Assembly: GCF_020809045.1 (NCBI RefSeq)
Contig: NZ_CP078079.1
Location: 930,001 to 994,000, forward strand
DNA length: 64,000 bases
Source: Pseudarthrobacter sp. L1SW
Lineage (GTDB): Bacteria > Actinomycetota > Actinomycetes > Actinomycetales > Micrococcaceae
Reading direction: 5' to 3'
The position numbers and the translations under genes are program-made. Shown one piece after another: positions 27,284 through 36,847 of the stretch. The stretch's first letter is position 1. Each line of letters begins with the position of its first letter. Below the pieces are notes generated by a model. It saw only the letters and a program-made list of their open reading frames with translations, made no database searches and was not told the origin of the DNA.

Positions 27284-28723
27284 CTAGGGCCTCCAGGCCA
27301 CGTACTGGACCTCCTCGAACTCTTCGAGGCCCAGGCTTGATCCCTCCCGGCCCAGCCCTGACTGCTTGGCGCCGCCCATGGGCGCGAAGGCCACGGAGGG
27401 CAGTGGATCGTTGACGCCCACGATGCCGGCCTCGAGCTGCTCGGGAATGTCCCAGCCACGCTTCGGGCTGCTGCTCCACACGTAGGCGGCAAGGCCCATC
27501 TCCGTGGCGTTGGCTTTCCGGATGGCTTCCTCCTCCGAGGAGAAGGTCACGACGCCGGCCGCAGGGCCGAAGACCTCCTCCGTCACCAGGGGTGCGTCAT
27601 CGGGGACGTCCGCCAGCAGGGTGGGTGCCAGGAAGGAGCCCTGGCCGGGGACGTCGGTGCGCTGGGTGACGCGGCGGGCGCCCCGGTCAAGCGCGTCGTC
27701 GATCAGGGCCTGGACCGCTGACACCCGTTCCGCGTCGATGACGGGACCGAGGTCCGGAACCGGTGCCCCGCCGTCGGGAACGCCGTGCCCGATGCTTAGC
27801 GCGTCGAAGCGCGCGCCCAGCCTCTGCGCGAACTCCTCCGCGATGCTGTCCTGGACCAGGAAGCGGTTGGCTGCCACGCAGGACTGTCCGGCGTTGCGGA
27901 GCCGGCCGAGGACGGCGCCCTCCACGGCGGCATCCAGGTCCGCGTCCTCGAAGACGATGAAGGGCGCGTTTCCGCCCAGCTCCAGCAGCGGCCGGACCAC
28001 CCGTTCGGAAGCGGAGGCCATGATCTGCCGGCCAACGCCCGTGGAGCCGGTGAAGCTGACGGCCCTGACCGCCGGGTGGGACATCAGGGCTGCGGTGATT
28101 TCCCGGGAGGGACCATGGACCAGGTTCACCACGCCGGCGGGGAACCCGGCATCGTGCAGGACCTCGAACAGTCCGGTGGCAGCAAGCGGGGCCTTCTCGG
28201 ACACCCGGCCCACCACGGTGCAGCCGGCGGCCAGCATCGCGGCGAGCTTCCGGGCCTGGATGGAAACCGGGAAGTTCCAGGGCGTGAGGCTGAGGGCCAC
28301 GCCGATGGGCTTGCGCGTGCTGATGTGGCGGCGGCCGTGGAGTTCGGGCGGGCTGACGGTGCCCGTGGCGCGGCGCGCTTCCTCCGCGAACCAGCGGAAG
28401 TACTCGGCCGAGAAGTCCACTTCCCCCTGTGCTTCGGGGAGCCGTTTGCCTGCCTCGAGCGCCAGGGTGTGGGCGAGCTCCTCGCGGCGTTCTGCCAGGA
28501 GGTCGGCGGCGTTGCGGAGCAAATCGGCCCGGTTGCGGACCGTGCTGCGCGACCAGGAACCGAAGGCCTGTGCCGCGGCGTCGGCGGCCTTGGTGGCATC
28601 GTCGCCGGTGCCCCAGGCCACCTCGCCCACGGTGCTGCCGTTGCCGGGATCAGTCACGTCCTTGGCGGTTCCGGCGGCGTGCCAGGTGCCGTTGACAAGG
28701 TGGCGGGCTGATTTGAGGTTCAT
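27284..28723 (-). CDS. GabD-like aldehyde dehydrogenase, probable sulfolactaldehyde dehydrogenase
   Basis: A 479-residue NAD(P)-dependent aldehyde dehydrogenase. TPWNFP is at 147-152, FTGSTGVG at 224-231, the general base Glu248 in LELGG, and the nucleophile Cys282 in NAGQSC. The closest type is succinate-semialdehyde dehydrogenase, the group that includes 3-sulfolactaldehyde dehydrogenases, which bind an anionic tail. Unusually, the conserved Lys-Pro of the cofactor loop is replaced by Arg173-Val174 ([14 protein letters not shown]), which may change NAD/NADP choice. ATG 28723 has GAAAGG eight bases upstream. Oxidation of sulfolactaldehyde to sulfolactate is inferred from context. Confidence 0.85.
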   Translation of the reverse strand: MNLKSARHLVNGTWHAAGTAKDVTDPGNGSTVGEVAWGTGDDATKAADAAAQAFGSWSRSTVRNRADLLRNAADLLAERREELAHTLALEAGKRLPEAQGEVDFSAEYFRWFAEEARRATGTVSPPELHGRRHISTRKPIGVALSLTPWNFPVSIQARKLAAMLAAGCTVVGRVSEKAPLAATGLFEVLHDAGFPAGVVNLVHGPSREITAALMSHPAVRAVSFTGSTGVGRQIMASASERVVRPLLELGGNAPFIVFEDADLDAAVEGAVLGRLRNAGQSCVAANRFLVQDSIAEEFAQRLGARFDALSIGHGVPDGGAPVPDLGPVIDAERVSAVQALIDDALDRGARRVTQRTDVPGQGSFLAPTLLADVPDDAPLVTEEVFGPAAGVVTFSSEEEAIRKANATEMGLAAYVWSSSPKRGWDIPEQLEAGIVGVNDPLPSVAFAPMGGAKQSGLGREGSSLGLEEFEEVQYVAWRP

Positions 28724-28796
28724 GAAGGGTGCCTTTCGTTGGGCTGGGAGGGGGTGGGCACGGCCGGGCGGGGGAGGGCCGCCGTCGTGATCATCC

Positions 28797-29612
28797 TCAT
28801 CCCTTGCTGGCGCCTGCGGTGATGCCGGCCACGAAGTAGCGCTGCAGGAAGACGTAGGCAACCACCACGGGCAGGGAGGCCATGATGACGCCGGCGAAGA
28901 GCAGCGGGTAGTCGGTCTGGAACTCGCCCTGGAAGCTGAGCAGTGCCAGCGGCAGGGTGCGGTTGCCGGGAGACTGGATGAACAACAGCGGGTACAGCAG
29001 TTCGTTCCAGTGGATGACGAAGAGGAAGATGGCGGCCGCGGCGATGGACGGCGCGGACAGCGGCAGGGCGATGGAAACGTAGGTCCGCCAGGGCCCCGTC
29101 CCGTCAATCGAGGACGCCTCGTAGAGTTCCTTGGGCAGGGTCCGCATGAACCCGCCCAGGATGAACACGGCGATGGGCAGCGTGGACACGAGGTTCGCCA
29201 CCACCAGGCCGGCCAGGCTGTCCAGCAGCCCCAGCCGTCCGAAGAGGACATACAGCGGCACCATGTTGGCCTGCGCCGGGATGGCCATGCCCAGCACCAG
29301 GAAGCCGAAGATGGCCCAGGACATGAAGCCACGGAGCCGGGAGACGGCGTAACCGGCAAGGCTGGCCAGGAACAGGGTGAGCGGCACCGAGATGGCGGTG
29401 ACAATCACGCTGTTCATGAAGGACGAGCCAAGGTCCTGGCCGCCGATTACCTCGGCGTAGTTGGCGGGGGAGAGGGACTGCGGCAGGCTGAACGGCCCGG
29501 CAAACAGTTCCTGCGTGGACTTGAAGCTGCCGAACCCCACCACGGTCAGCGGAACGATGATGATGACCGCGTAGATCGCGAGGATTCCGCGGCGGGTTAT
29601 TGACGCGAGCAT
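28797..29612 (-). CDS. Sugar ABC transporter permease, MalG-type
   Basis: A 271-residue, six-helix carbohydrate ABC permease (CUT1). The EAA loop that contacts the ATPase reads YEASSIDGTGPWRTYVSIAL. It starts 4 nt after the first permease gene ends. With the binding protein it would import SQ or an SQ glycoside such as sulfoquinovosyl glycerol. No ATPase gene is in the operon, so a shared MsmK/MsmX-type ATPase elsewhere must energise it. Confidence 0.9.
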   Translation of the reverse strand: MLASITRRGILAIYAVIIIVPLTVVGFGSFKSTQELFAGPFSLPQSLSPANYAEVIGGQDLGSSFMNSVIVTAISVPLTLFLASLAGYAVSRLRGFMSWAIFGFLVLGMAIPAQANMVPLYVLFGRLGLLDSLAGLVVANLVSTLPIAVFILGGFMRTLPKELYEASSIDGTGPWRTYVSIALPLSAPSIAAAAIFLFVIHWNELLYPLLFIQSPGNRTLPLALLSFQGEFQTDYPLLFAGVIMASLPVVVAYVFLQRYFVAGITAGASKG

Positions 29613-29616
29613 GCTG

Positions 29617-30579
29617 TCATTCCCCCTTCGGGGTGAGGCGGAGCAGCCGGCGCTGCAGCCAGGTGACCAGGGCGATCATCGCCATGAAGATGATCGACTG
29701 GGCGGCGGCGTAGCCGAACTCCGAGTTGGCAAAGGTGCTGTAGATGCGGGTGGAGAGGATGTCCAGGGACTGCTTGGGCGGGTTGCCCGCGATGCCCAGG
29801 ATCAGGTCGAAGGCCTTGAACGACTGCACCGTGGTGTACGCCACCACAATGGACGTTGCCGGCGCGACGAACGGCCAGGTGATGGACTTGAACTGCTGCC
29901 ACCTGTTGGCGCCGTCCATCTCCGCTGCCTCGTACAGTTCCTTGGGGATGGCCTGCAGGCCGGCGATGTACACCACCATCATCTGTCCGGCGTGGAACCA
30001 CACCTGCGTCACGGCCACCCAGTACAGGGCCTGGGCGTTGTTTCCGAGATACGAGCCCTGGAGGGCATCCAGGCCGACGGTGTCCAGGACGGTGTTCGCC
30101 AGCCCGAAGTTGGGATCGTAGATGAACTTCCAGATGAAGGCCACGGACACCGAGGACAGGATGGTGGGGAAAAAGAACAGGGCCCGGAGCAGGACGCTGC
30201 CCCGGGAGTTCTTGGTCAGCAGCAGCGCCAGGATCAGCGAGAACAGCGTCTGCGCGATAACCACCAGCAGCACGAACTTCAGGTTGTTGGTCAGGGCGTT
30301 GGTGAAGAGCGAGTCGCTGGTGAAGGCCCGGATGAAGTTGTCCAGGCCAACGTAGTTGAACGCCGCCGAGAACCCGTTCCAGTCCGTCACGGCGTACTGG
30401 AATGCCTGCAGGGTGGGCATCACCAGGAAGAAGGCGATGACGGCAACCGCGGGGAGCGGGAAGAGGTACAGTGCCGGATTCACCCGGGTGGGCGAGCGGC
30501 GGCGCTTTTTCACGGAGTCAGTTTCCGTCCGGCTGTCCGGCGCCTTCCGCGTGGGCGCCGTCCCCGGATGGATGCTCAT
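29617..30579 (-). CDS. Sugar ABC transporter permease, MalF-type
   Basis: A 320-residue CUT1 permease. A basic N-terminus (VKKRRRSPTRVNPALYLF) precedes six helices and the EAA loop YEAAEMDGANRWQQFKSITW. Its ATG overlaps the stop of the binding-protein gene in an ATGA arrangement (30576-30579), a sign of translational coupling. It pairs with the MalG-type permease immediately downstream. Confidence 0.9.
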   Translation of the reverse strand: MSIHPGTAPTRKAPDSRTETDSVKKRRRSPTRVNPALYLFPLPAVAVIAFFLVMPTLQAFQYAVTDWNGFSAAFNYVGLDNFIRAFTSDSLFTNALTNNLKFVLLVVIAQTLFSLILALLLTKNSRGSVLLRALFFFPTILSSVSVAFIWKFIYDPNFGLANTVLDTVGLDALQGSYLGNNAQALYWVAVTQVWFHAGQMMVVYIAGLQAIPKELYEAAEMDGANRWQQFKSITWPFVAPATSIVVAYTTVQSFKAFDLILGIAGNPPKQSLDILSTRIYSTFANSEFGYAAAQSIIFMAMIALVTWLQRRLLRLTPKGE

Positions 30580-31862
30580 AGCCGTTCGTCAACAATCTTC
30601 TGGGCGGCCTCTGCTGCCTGCTCCGGGCTGGTGCCGGAGATGACGGCGGTGGCGCTGGCTTCCACGGCGTTGCGGACGTCCAGGTTCATGAACTGGAACC
30701 GTGCCGCGAGGGCCGTCTTCTTATCCAGCCACGGGCTCAACCGCTTGAGATCCGGGTTGGTGTAGTCCACGTCCTTTACGGCCACGTGCTGCGCTGTCTG
30801 GTTGGCGTAGTAGGCGGCGTTCTCCGGCTCGGAGAGGAAGTCGATCCACGCGGCTGCGGCGGCCTGGTTCTTGCTGGCGGAGTTAACGCCCAGGATGAAC
30901 GTGGCGTTGTAGACACCCTCGTACTTTCCGTTGCCGTCCGAGGTGTTCGGGAACACCAGCTCGATGGGGAACTGGGCGCCCAGGCCCCGCACTGCGGCGA
31001 TGTGGTACGAACCGGTGGCCAGCATGGCCGCCTTCCCCTGCGAGAACAGGTTCTGCGCAGGTTCCACGGCCGTGCCGGTGGCGTTGGGCTGCAGGTACGG
31101 GACCAGGTCCTTGTACTGGTTGAGCATCTTGATGAACCAGTCGTCGGTGACCTTCAGCTTGCCCTGTTCAATCTGGGCGCACATGTCGTCCACGGGCGCG
31201 TTGTTGGAGATCATGCAGTTGAACAGCTGCCCGCCGTTGCCAACGTCGCCGCCGGGCCAGGAGAGGGGGATTACTCCCGAGGAGGCGAGCTTTTCGCACA
31301 TGGCCAGGAAGGAGTCCCAGTCCTTGGGTGCAAGCTCGGCGCCGGCCTTGTCGAAGAGGTCCACGTTGGCCATGGGCATGGGGAACACCACCTGGTACGG
31401 CAGGCCCAGCTGGCTCTCCCCGGACTTGCCGGCCGAGAGCAGGCCGTCCTGGTAGTTGCCAACAGCCTTGCTGTCCTTGAGTTCGGTGTAGATGCCGGCG
31501 TCGGTGAAGTTCTTGAACTGGGCGCCGCGGAAGGTGGCAAACGCGTCGCCGATGGAGCCGCCGCGCAGTTTCTGCAGGGCCTGGGCGTTGTAGTCGTTGG
31601 ACGTGGAAATGTCCTGGGCAACCTCCACGCCGCTGTGCATCGCGGCGAAGCGCTTGATCAGTTCATCGAACACCGCCTTGTCCTCGCCGCGCCAGTGGGC
31701 AAAGGACACCTTCCCGGTGACGGCTCCGCTGGAGGGTGCAGCAGGGCCGGTGGCGCCGCCGGGCGCGGTGGAACCGCCGGGGCCGGCACATGCTGCCGCG
31801 GTGGCTCCGAAGCCCAGGGCGCCCAGGATTGCGATGGCCTGCCTGCGTGAAATCTGACTCAC
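30576..31862 (-). CDS. ABC transporter sugar-binding lipoprotein (Tat/lipobox), probable SQ-compound receptor
   Basis: A 428-residue extracellular solute-binding protein of family 1. The N-terminus has SRRQAI, a twin-arginine-like pair, then a hydrophobic stretch and the lipobox TAAAC, so it is probably a Tat-exported lipoprotein anchored outside the membrane. The body has typical binding-protein features (FAHWRGEDKAVFDELIKRFA and GKAAMLATGSYHIAAV). GTG 31862 has GAGGAG seven bases upstream. By position, its ligand should be SQ or an SQ glycoside; the sequence alone does not prove this. Confidence 0.88.
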   Translation of the reverse strand: MSQISRRQAIAILGALGFGATAAACAGPGGSTAPGGATGPAAPSSGAVTGKVSFAHWRGEDKAVFDELIKRFAAMHSGVEVAQDISTSNDYNAQALQKLRGGSIGDAFATFRGAQFKNFTDAGIYTELKDSKAVGNYQDGLLSAGKSGESQLGLPYQVVFPMPMANVDLFDKAGAELAPKDWDSFLAMCEKLASSGVIPLSWPGGDVGNGGQLFNCMISNNAPVDDMCAQIEQGKLKVTDDWFIKMLNQYKDLVPYLQPNATGTAVEPAQNLFSQGKAAMLATGSYHIAAVRGLGAQFPIELVFPNTSDGNGKYEGVYNATFILGVNSASKNQAAAAAWIDFLSEPENAAYYANQTAQHVAVKDVDYTNPDLKRLSPWLDKKTALAARFQFMNLDVRNAVEASATAVISGTSPEQAAEAAQKIVDERL

Positions 31863-31952
31863 AATAATCTCCTCGTTGAGTGTTTGCTATGCCTTGGTTT
31901 TGACTGCGGAAAGGGGATGCCACGGTCACGGCGGTGTGGCTCCCAGGAATGC

Positions 31953-32837
31953 TTATGCGTTGGTCCGTTGGGCGGAGACGACGTCGTCCACAACGGCGCA
32001 GAGGCGCTGCAGCCGCCGGACGGCGTCAGAGGACAGGGATTCGACGACGTCGGGCGTACCGATGCAGGAGGCCCAGACGGCGCGGCCGGAGAGGAAGCCG
32101 CTGGCGCCTTCCAGGCAGGCCCACCGCACGGCATCCGGGAAAACGTCCTCGGGGACGCCGGAGGAGAGGACAACCCAGGGCCCGTCAATGGCGTTGGTGA
32201 GCTCGGCGCAGGCCGCGCGGACCTCCGCTTCCGGCGCCTGGCCGTGGAAGGGGACTTCGGCCTTGTAGAGGTCGGCACCGAGGCTGCCGAGTTCCTTGGC
32301 GGCTGCCAGGATACCGGCGTTCCAGTCAAAGTCGCCGCCGGCCAGGGGCTTGCGGGAGACGGGTTCGATGATGCTGATCAGCCCGGCGGACCGGCAGCTT
32401 TCCACGAATTCGCGGACCATCTCCACCCGGCCTTCGGCTGGCTCGTCCGGGCGGTACAGGACCAGGAGCTTCAGGGCCTTCACGCCCAGTGCCTTGTATT
32501 TGTGCGGGTCCACCAGGCGGTCGATGGTCACCTCACCCACCAGTTCGCCGTGTGCCGGTTCGAAGTGGTCGGCCGAAGCGATGAGCCCGCAGTTCGAGTC
32601 CACCACGCCGGCTTCGATGGCCTGGTCCAGGGCGAACTGCCGGTCGATGAGGATGCCGGAGGCGTACGGGGTAAGGATCCGGGCGGCCTCAAGCTTGAAG
32701 TTGCGCAGGTCCTGGTCCGTGACGGGCTGGTCCGTGTGCTCGGCGAACATGTTGCGCATGGCTTCGCGCTGGTCCACGGCGAGCATCGCGAAGGCGCCGG
32801 AGGGGCGCTGGAGGGGTGAGAGATCGGTGGGGCTCAT
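31953..32837 (-). CDS. Sulfofructosephosphate aldolase-like class I aldolase (YihT/LacD family)
   Basis: A 294-residue TIM-barrel aldolase. The Schiff-base lysine is Lys192 in LYKAEVPF, and a sulfonate-pocket candidate is Ser250-Gly-Arg252 (FLSGRAVW). These sit one residue from Lys193 and Arg253, which I recall as catalytic and sulfonate-binding in E. coli YihT. The length also matches (about 292). The reaction would be 6-deoxy-6-sulfofructose-1-phosphate to DHAP plus 3-sulfolactaldehyde. The family also contains LacD tagatose-1,6-bisphosphate aldolases, the main alternative. It lies 41 nt after the kinase gene. Confidence 0.85.
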   Translation of the reverse strand: MSPTDLSPLQRPSGAFAMLAVDQREAMRNMFAEHTDQPVTDQDLRNFKLEAARILTPYASGILIDRQFALDQAIEAGVVDSNCGLIASADHFEPAHGELVGEVTIDRLVDPHKYKALGVKALKLLVLYRPDEPAEGRVEMVREFVESCRSAGLISIIEPVSRKPLAGGDFDWNAGILAAAKELGSLGADLYKAEVPFHGQAPEAEVRAACAELTNAIDGPWVVLSSGVPEDVFPDAVRWACLEGASGFLSGRAVWASCIGTPDVVESLSSDAVRRLQRLCAVVDDVVSAQRTNA

Positions 32838-32878
32838 GGGCTGCTTCTTTCAGCTGGGAGGTTTGGTGTGCAGGTTCG

Positions 32879-33778
32879 TTAGGTAAGGGCAGGCGTGATG
32901 GCCTGGTGCGGGATGGCGGAGCGGCCGTCCAGGCCTTCGCAGGAGGCGGAGGCGGTACGGCCGGCGAAGACGGCAGCTTCCACGAGGGGGAGGCCGGCTG
33001 CGACGGCGGCGAGGATGGCGCCGTGGTACACGTCGCCGGCGCCGAGGGTGGAGACGATGGTGGCGGGTGTTGCCGGGACGTGCACGGCATCGGCGGTGCC
33101 GTCCTTGACCCAGGCACCGTCGGAGCCGGCGGTGGCGACGACGGCGGAGGCGCCGTCGTCGACTGCTTTCTGCAGCAGCGCCGCGGGGGAGAGGTCCCCG
33201 CCGTACTCTGCGCGGAGCCGCTCGATGGTGGGCACGTAGAGGGCGATTCCCCGGGGGGTGAAGGCGGGGATGGGATTGCCGGCGTCCACGCTGATGTTCA
33301 TCGTGCGGGGGTTGAAGTCCGGGAGGGACGCGACGGCGTTCCAGCCCAGATGGTCCACATGGACCCAGGCTGCAGATTCCACCAGCTCATGGAAGCGGCT
33401 GCCGGCGGGAAAGCTGACCGGCGGGACAGGGCGGGTGACAATGGCCCGGCTTTCCGATGCCTTGCTGACCACGATCACGCTGGCGCCGGTTTTCACGCCG
33501 GCGTCCCGGACCACCGCGGACGTATCCACGCCCTCGGCCTGCAGGCCGCTGATGATGCGGTCGCCTTCCTCGTCGGTGCCAAGGACACCTGCGAAGGCGG
33601 TGCTGGCTCCTGCCCGCGCTGCTGCCACGGCCGCCGTGGCTGCAGGGCCGCCGCCCGCCGTCGCGAAGTCCGAAGCGACGGTGCGGCTGTCCGCGGCGGG
33701 GTAATCCTCCACCAGGGCGATGGAGTCAAGCGTGGCGCATCCTACGAAGAGCAGGGTTCCGGTTGACGGTTGGGGCAC
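32879..33778 (-). CDS. PfkB-family sugar kinase, probable sulfofructose kinase
   Basis: A 299-residue ribokinase-fold enzyme. Substrate and anion motifs are AGGGPAATAA (residues 41-50) and the catalytic STLGAGDVYHGA with Asp249. The length is close to E. coli YihV. In this operon the substrate is most likely 6-deoxy-6-sulfofructose, phosphorylated at C1 with ATP. GTG 33778 (giving MPQPSTG) has GAGGTGA just upstream; GTG 33784 is a weaker option. The long upstream frame would run through the promoter region and is rejected. It is the first gene of the operon. Confidence 0.82.
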   Translation of the reverse strand: MPQPSTGTLLFVGCATLDSIALVEDYPAADSRTVASDFATAGGGPAATAAVAAARAGASTAFAGVLGTDEEGDRIISGLQAEGVDTSAVVRDAGVKTGASVIVVSKASESRAIVTRPVPPVSFPAGSRFHELVESAAWVHVDHLGWNAVASLPDFNPRTMNISVDAGNPIPAFTPRGIALYVPTIERLRAEYGGDLSPAALLQKAVDDGASAVVATAGSDGAWVKDGTADAVHVPATPATIVSTLGAGDVYHGAILAAVAAGLPLVEAAVFAGRTASASCEGLDGRSAIPHQAITPALT

Positions 33779-33813
33779 GTTCACCTCGTTGTAGTTCCGG
33801 CTGGTACTGAAGA

Positions 33814-33842
33814 AATATACACACGCTATGTTGGAATAACAA
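33814..33842 (-). promoter_or_regulatory. Promoter of the SQ catabolic operon
   Basis: On the minus strand TTGTTA (33837-33842) and TATATT (33814-33819) have a 17-nt spacer, a near-consensus sigma-70 promoter. The -35 lies inside the palindromic operator at 33829-33844, so a bound repressor would block polymerase. Confidence 0.65.
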
Positions 33843-33844
33843 CA
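33829..33844. promoter_or_regulatory. DeoR-type operator 1, TGTTG-N6-CAACA
   Basis: TGTTGGAATAACAACA is a 16-bp inverted repeat with perfect 5-bp arms. It shares 14 of 16 bases with the palindrome upstream of the regulator gene at 35072. It covers the minus-strand -35 box and the -35 region of the plus-strand promoter, so one site could control both arms of the locus. Confidence 0.7.
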
Positions 33845-33851
33845 CTTTCGG

Positions 33852-35062
<1,211 letters not shown>

Positions 35063-35071
35063 GTAAGTTGG

Positions 35072-35087
35072 TGTTGGAATTGCAACA
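35072..35087. promoter_or_regulatory. DeoR-type operator 2 upstream of the regulator gene
   Basis: TGTTGGAATTGCAACA lies between the Gfo/Idh stop and the deoR-like start. With flanking G and C it becomes a perfect 6-bp inverted repeat (GTGTTG...CAACAC). It is nearly identical to operator 1 and suggests autoregulation. Confidence 0.65.
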
Positions 35088-35132
35088 CTGCGCCGGGCGG
35101 GGGTGCGGCGGGTGGGGCAGAAAGAAGGGGAT

Positions 35133-35915
35133 ATGAGCACCGCACGTGAAGAGGCGCCGCTGACGCCACGCCAGCGCACCATCCTGGACGAGCTGGGCCG
35201 GCGCGGGTTCATTTCCACCACCGATCTGGCGGAAACCTTCGCCGTCTCGGACATGACAGTGCGCCGGGACACCAGGGTGCTGTCCAAGCTGGGGCTGGTC
35301 CGGGTGGTCCATGGCGGGGTCAGCGCCGTTCAGGGGCACGGGCAGAATGCGGACTTCGCGGCCCGTGTCCGGGAGGATGCAGACGGCAAGCTGAGGGTGG
35401 CCCGGGCCTGCGTGTCCATGGTGGGCGAGCGGGATGCCATCATCCTGGACGCCGGCACCACCACTTACCAGATCGCGCAGGAACTGCCCTCCACCTTTAC
35501 GGGCACCATCATCACCCATTCGGCTCCGGCCATCCAGCGCTGCCTGCAGCTGACCTCGGCGCGGACCATCTGCCTTGGCGGTGAACTGCTGCTGGACAGC
35601 CAGGCGTTCAACGGTCCCATGACGGTCAGCGCTGCGGCCGGACTGCGCGCCAAGACCGCGTTCATTGGCGTGAGCGGAATCCATGACGAGGCGTTTTACA
35701 TTGAGCGCGACGTTGAACGCGCTACTAAGATCGCACTCATGAACTCTGCGGAACAGGTGGTAGTGGTGGCAACACACCAGAAGATGCTGCGGTACGCGCT
35801 GGCCCGGCTGGCGGCCTTCGACGCTGCTGACGTATTGGTCACGGACGCGCCCCCGCCGCGGGAAATCCAATCGGCCCTGCGTGCGGCGGACGTCAAGCTT
35901 GTGGTGGCGGCATGA
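35133..35915 (+). CDS. DeoR-family transcriptional regulator of the SQ locus
   Basis: A 260-residue protein. Its N-terminal winged helix-turn-helix is typical of DeoR (RQRTILDELGRRGFISTTDL and VSDMTVRRDTRVLSKLGLVR). The C-terminal sugar-phosphate sensor domain has ILDAGTTTYQIAQEL, FIGVSGIHDEAFY and DAADVLVTDAP. The size is close to YihW/CsqR of the E. coli SQ operon. The likely effector is a sulfo-sugar or its phosphate. AGAAGGGGAT precedes ATG 35133. The stop overlaps the start of the next gene (ATGA). Confidence 0.88.
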   Translation: MSTAREEAPLTPRQRTILDELGRRGFISTTDLAETFAVSDMTVRRDTRVLSKLGLVRVVHGGVSAVQGHGQNADFAARVREDADGKLRVARACVSMVGERDAIILDAGTTTYQIAQELPSTFTGTIITHSAPAIQRCLQLTSARTICLGGELLLDSQAFNGPMTVSAAAGLRAKTAFIGVSGIHDEAFYIERDVERATKIALMNSAEQVVVVATHQKMLRYALARLAAFDAADVLVTDAPPPREIQSALRAADVKLVVAA

Positions 35916-36841
35916 CCGCGCCGCTGCGGGTTTCACTGCCCGACCAGAAACTGGTGGATGCACTCGAGCCGGCTGCCGGCGTCGAATTCTTTGTGTGGGA
36001 CTTTTCCGGTCCTGCCCCCGCCGGCCGGCTGGACATCGTGGTGCCGCCGTACATGCGCGGGCCTGAGGTGCTGGCGGCGCTGGAGTCCGTGGAGATCGGA
36101 CTCGTCCAGAGCCAGTCCATCGGGTACGACGGCGTGGCGGAGGTTTTGCCCGCCGGTTGCGTTTTCGCCAACGCGGCAGGGGTGCATGAAACGTCGACGG
36201 CGGAACTCGCCCTGGGAATGATGATCGCCAGCCAGCGCGGCATGGCTGACTTCGCCAGGAACCAGGCCACCGGGACCTGGGACAACAGCCAGCGGCCCAG
36301 CCTCGCTGACCGCCGGGTGCTGCTGGTGGGCTACGGGGGAGTGGGCAAGGCCATCGAGGCCCGGCTCCTGCCGTTCGAAACGCAGGTGACCCGGATGGCG
36401 AGCCGCGAACGGGAGGACGCGGGCGGGAAAATCTTCGGAATCGATTCGCTGTATGAGCAGCTGCCCCTGCACGAGATCGTGGTGGTCAGCGTGCCACTCA
36501 GCGAGCAGACGAAGCAGCTGGTGGACGCAAAGTTCCTTGCCGCGATGCCTGACGGGGCGCTGCTGGTGAACGTGGCCCGCGGGCCGGTGGCGGACACGGA
36601 TGCGCTGCTGGCGGAGACGTCGTCGGGCCGTCTGCGCGCCGCGCTGGACGTGACGGACCCCGAGCCGCTTCCCGCGGACCATCCGCTGTGGACCTCGCCC
36701 GGGGTCCTCATTACCCCGCATGTTGGCGGAGCAAGCTCGGCGATGTTCCCGCGGATGGTCCGGCTGGTGAAGCAGCAGATCGGGCTGATGCTCGAGGGTC
36801 AAGAGCCGGTCAACGTGGTGCTGGGCGGGGCTTCGCACTAG
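35912..36841 (+). CDS. D-isomer-specific 2-hydroxyacid dehydrogenase
   Basis: A 309-residue NAD-dependent dehydrogenase. The Rossmann motif is VLLVGYGGVGKAIEARLLPF. The catalytic set is Arg in VNVARGP, Glu in DVTDPEPLP and His in ITPHVGG. Substrates in this family include lactate, glycerate, glyoxylate and phosphoglycerate analogues. Its ATGA overlap with the DeoR gene ties it to the SQ locus, where it might act on sulfolactate/sulfopyruvate or on an unrelated acid. No SQ pathway I know requires it, so its role is open. Confidence 0.85.
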   Translation: MTAPLRVSLPDQKLVDALEPAAGVEFFVWDFSGPAPAGRLDIVVPPYMRGPEVLAALESVEIGLVQSQSIGYDGVAEVLPAGCVFANAAGVHETSTAELALGMMIASQRGMADFARNQATGTWDNSQRPSLADRRVLLVGYGGVGKAIEARLLPFETQVTRMASREREDAGGKIFGIDSLYEQLPLHEIVVVSVPLSEQTKQLVDAKFLAAMPDGALLVNVARGPVADTDALLAETSSGRLRAALDVTDPEPLPADHPLWTSPGVLITPHVGGASSAMFPRMVRLVKQQIGLMLEGQEPVNVVLGGASH

Positions 36842-36847
36842 GGCACG

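Noticed and set aside
25230..29404. Very long minus-strand frames (25230-27479 and 27284-29404) suggesting fused proteins
   Set aside because: The upstream parts are low-complexity shadows of the TauE and MalG-type genes. Good ribosome sites at 26495 and 28723 and family lengths place the true starts there.
25230..32837. Interpretation of the operon as a tagatose/galactitol (LacD) or N-acetylglucosamine (AGE) pathway
   Set aside because: The isomerase residue numbering matches YihS, and the sulfonate-exporter-type TauE gene with GabD-like dehydrogenase fits organosulfonates better; still kept as the main alternative.
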